From positions 1 through 31,383 of the forward strand of contig RWJK01000671.1 of NCBI GenBank assembly GCA_004335835.1: a stretch of 31,383 nt of DNA, in the 5' to 3' direction. This DNA comes from Scenedesmus sp. ARA3 (lineage: Eukaryota > Chlorophyta > Chlorophyceae > Sphaeropleales > Scenedesmaceae). Below the pieces are notes generated by a model that did no database searches, was not told the origin of the DNA, and saw nothing but the letters and a program-made list of their open reading frames with translations. How positions within the stretch are numbered: the stretch's first letter is position 1; every line of letters begins with the position of its first letter. Made by a program: the position numbers and the translations under genes. Shown here piece after piece: positions 29,843 to 31,383 of this stretch.

Positions 29843-30626
29843 CCACGCAGGCTGGGCAGCTGGGACTACTTGGCCTAAGCTGCGGCAGTCACCCTGCAAA
29901 CCTGCTGCATAGCATCTGCAGACAGTGTCCAGTGGAGGCAAACAGAGCAGCCCAGCCACTGCTGCTGCTAAGCAGTGCTCCGGGATGCTGCAGCAGCTGC
30001 AGGGTGGTAAAAATGTACGGCAGTGTGTCTGCACGAGCCGGCCGCCAGCAGCACGGCCTGAACAGCGTCAGTGGGTATGGCAGGTCGCTGCGCTGCCAGA
30101 GCTGCTTGTGCTGCTGTTGCTGCTGCTGCTTGTGCTGCTGCTGCTGCTGTTGTGGCGCTTGCTGGCCACTCACACACCAGCTTCCTCACACCGCCGCATC
30201 ACACATGCTTTTCAACATGCGTCGCCAACACTGCTGAGCAGTGGCGGCAGCAAGATCAGGGTCGGCACTATGCTCAGGCAGCCTTGCAGCAAGATCAGGG
30301 TCGGCACTATGCTCAGGCAGCCTTGTGCTGAAACAGCCTCAGATGCCTGGCTGTTCAGGCGGCCTCAGCTGTCAGGTTGAGACCTGCGGCGGCGTTGGCG
30401 GGTGGGCTGCGGTACACACACAGCATGGAACAGCGCAGCACAGCACGGAAGGCCGCAGCAGAGCAGGCAAAATCAGCTTGGTGCACAGGTGTGTGCACGG
30501 CTGAGTTGAACATACAAACAAGGCAGATGGGCTGCTGCCTTCCACTATCAACATCAGTCAAGCGGTATGGGTCTGAGCAGTGGCATGACATTGCTTGTAC
30601 ACTACACCTGCTTCCATGCCACACAC
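29843..30626. other. 3' region of the RAP gene
   Basis: No supported coding exon was found. CTG/TGC-rich stretches near 30098-30160 create Leu/Cys-rich frames with no motif. A 39-bp direct repeat lies at 30247-30324. Confidence 0.35.
30247..30324. repeat. 39-bp direct tandem repeat, two copies
   Basis: Two identical copies of a 39-bp unit containing AAGATCAGGGTCGGCACTA abut at 30286. Their identity suggests a recent duplication. Confidence 0.9.
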
Positions 30627-30817
30627 TTAGCAGCTGTGTTTGACGCATGCGTGCGCTACTGTCGCCAGTCTCTCGTCACTGATGCGCAGGGCAGGGTTTG
30701 ACTGCGACTTCCCACTACACAGCAGACCATGCATATCACGCACCAGACTTGAAGTGCCCTGGCCAGGCAGCCCTGCCATTTGCAGCAGCGCCTTGGCTGC
30801 CGCCTTCGCTGGTGTTG

Positions 30818-30863
<46 letters not shown>

Positions 30864-31383
30864 GCGCCTGGATGCCTGTTCTTCACCTGGTTGTGCTGTT
30901 GGTTGGCCGCTGACCACCCCAGCCTCCTCAAGCAGCCGCATCAGGTACATACTGCTTCTGGCACTCCACATCGCCGTGCAGCTCATCCCACTCCCACCAA
31001 GGCACACTGACCAGCCTGTAGCCCCGCCTTGGCAGGGCCTTGTTCGTGTACTGCGTGGTCCCCATCAGCCCCCCATCAGGCTGCCTGAAGTGCCATGGGC
31101 CATCTGCCTCTACTGCCACCAGCACACCAGCTGCTGTCCTGCCGGCAATGTCCAGCAGCAGGGCACCATCAGGGGTCACACCATCCCTGCCCACACTCGG
31201 CTGCTCCATCTGCGGCTGCTGCTGCCAGACAATGGGCAGCTGCTGCACAGCTGCAAACACAGCGCACTGGAATTCCGTGTGCCGCTGCTTGGCTGTTGCT
31301 TGCATGCTATGATCCCATGCTGCCCTGCACTGCTGCAGCTGCTGCTCTGTCAGGCTGCCCTGCAGGCCCTGGCCCCCTGCCAG
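30627..31383 (-). pseudogene. RAP-domain protein (probable organelle RNA factor), 3' end, frameshifted
   Basis: The frame is open from the right window edge (31383) leftward and contains a RAP domain: LTEQQLQQC, then TPDGALLLDIAG, VLVAVEADGPWHF, QYTNKALPRRGYRLVSVPWWEWDEL. RAP domains end many chlorophyte OPR-type proteins that act on chloroplast or mitochondrial RNA; upstream repeats lie outside the window. Near 30945-30952 the minus strand reads GTATGTAC where the expected family ending QYLMRLL needs only GTAC. With these four extra bases the frame stops at 30928-30930 after DAAA. The adjacent frame carries YLMRLLEEAG and then a 14-Gln run and runs to a stop at 30627. A frameshifted allele, a sequencing error, or a working protein that merely loses its tail are all possible, so the pseudogene call is tentative; RAP membership is firm. 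Confidence 0.7.
30819..30860 (-). repeat. Pure (CTG)14 / (CAG)14 tract
   Basis: Fourteen uninterrupted CTG units on the + strand encode 14 Gln in the frame downstream of the RAP frameshift. It is among the longest pure trinucleotide runs in the window. Confidence 0.9.

Overview
This is nuclear DNA of a eukaryotic green alga, most likely a core chlorophyte (Chlorophyceae, possibly Sphaeropleales). The evidence is spliced genes with GTGAGT/GTGCGT-type donors and CAG acceptors, TGTAA poly(A) signals, a RAP-domain gene of the type common in chlorophyte organelle RNA factors, and CAG/CTG trinucleotide tracts in nearly every gene, in exons and introns alike. No bacterial operon, CRISPR array, rRNA gene or intact tRNA gene was seen. 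Exon models were built by hand from reading-frame continuity, splice-site phase and family motifs. They are predictions without transcript support.

Layout: (1) 1-1110 holds a possible last exon of a gene entering from the left. (2) 1111-4068 (+) is a seven-exon endonuclease/exonuclease/phosphatase (EEP) superfamily protein. (3) 5026-8841 (+) is one uninterrupted 1271-codon frame for a disordered Gln/Ser/Ala/Gly/Pro protein. (4) 8842-~13560 is coding-poor and strongly T-over-A on the + strand up to a TGTAA at 13535; it reads best as a very long 3' UTR or non-coding transcript. (5) 13560-17526 (-) is a six-exon gene for a nuclear-looking protein: a histone-H1-like Lys/Ala/Pro tail and an acidic tract between two unrecognised ordered segments. 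(6) 17527-19237 is the divergent upstream interval, with at most a doubtful short gene. (7) 19238-23532 (+) is a four-exon alpha-solenoid repeat protein with an F-box-like N terminus, followed by three degenerate copies of its last exon. (8) 25801-29176 (-) is a seven-exon Shewanella-like (SLP) PPP-family phosphatase with two apparent GC-AG introns. (9) 30627-31383 (-) is the 3' end of a RAP-domain protein gene, with a 4-bp frameshift at the end of the domain.

The genes form no obvious pathway; this is an ordinary mixed nuclear neighbourhood. Two convergent pairs (disordered-protein gene with H1-like-tail gene; solenoid gene with SLP phosphatase) have long 3' regions that meet where strand base skew flips. 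The most unusual points are the last-exon tandem array behind the solenoid gene, the skewed 4.7-kb 3' region with facing poly(A) signals, the repeated use of CTG tracts at 3' splice sites, the RAP frameshift, and a stop codon embedded in a splice donor and followed at once by a poly(A) signal.
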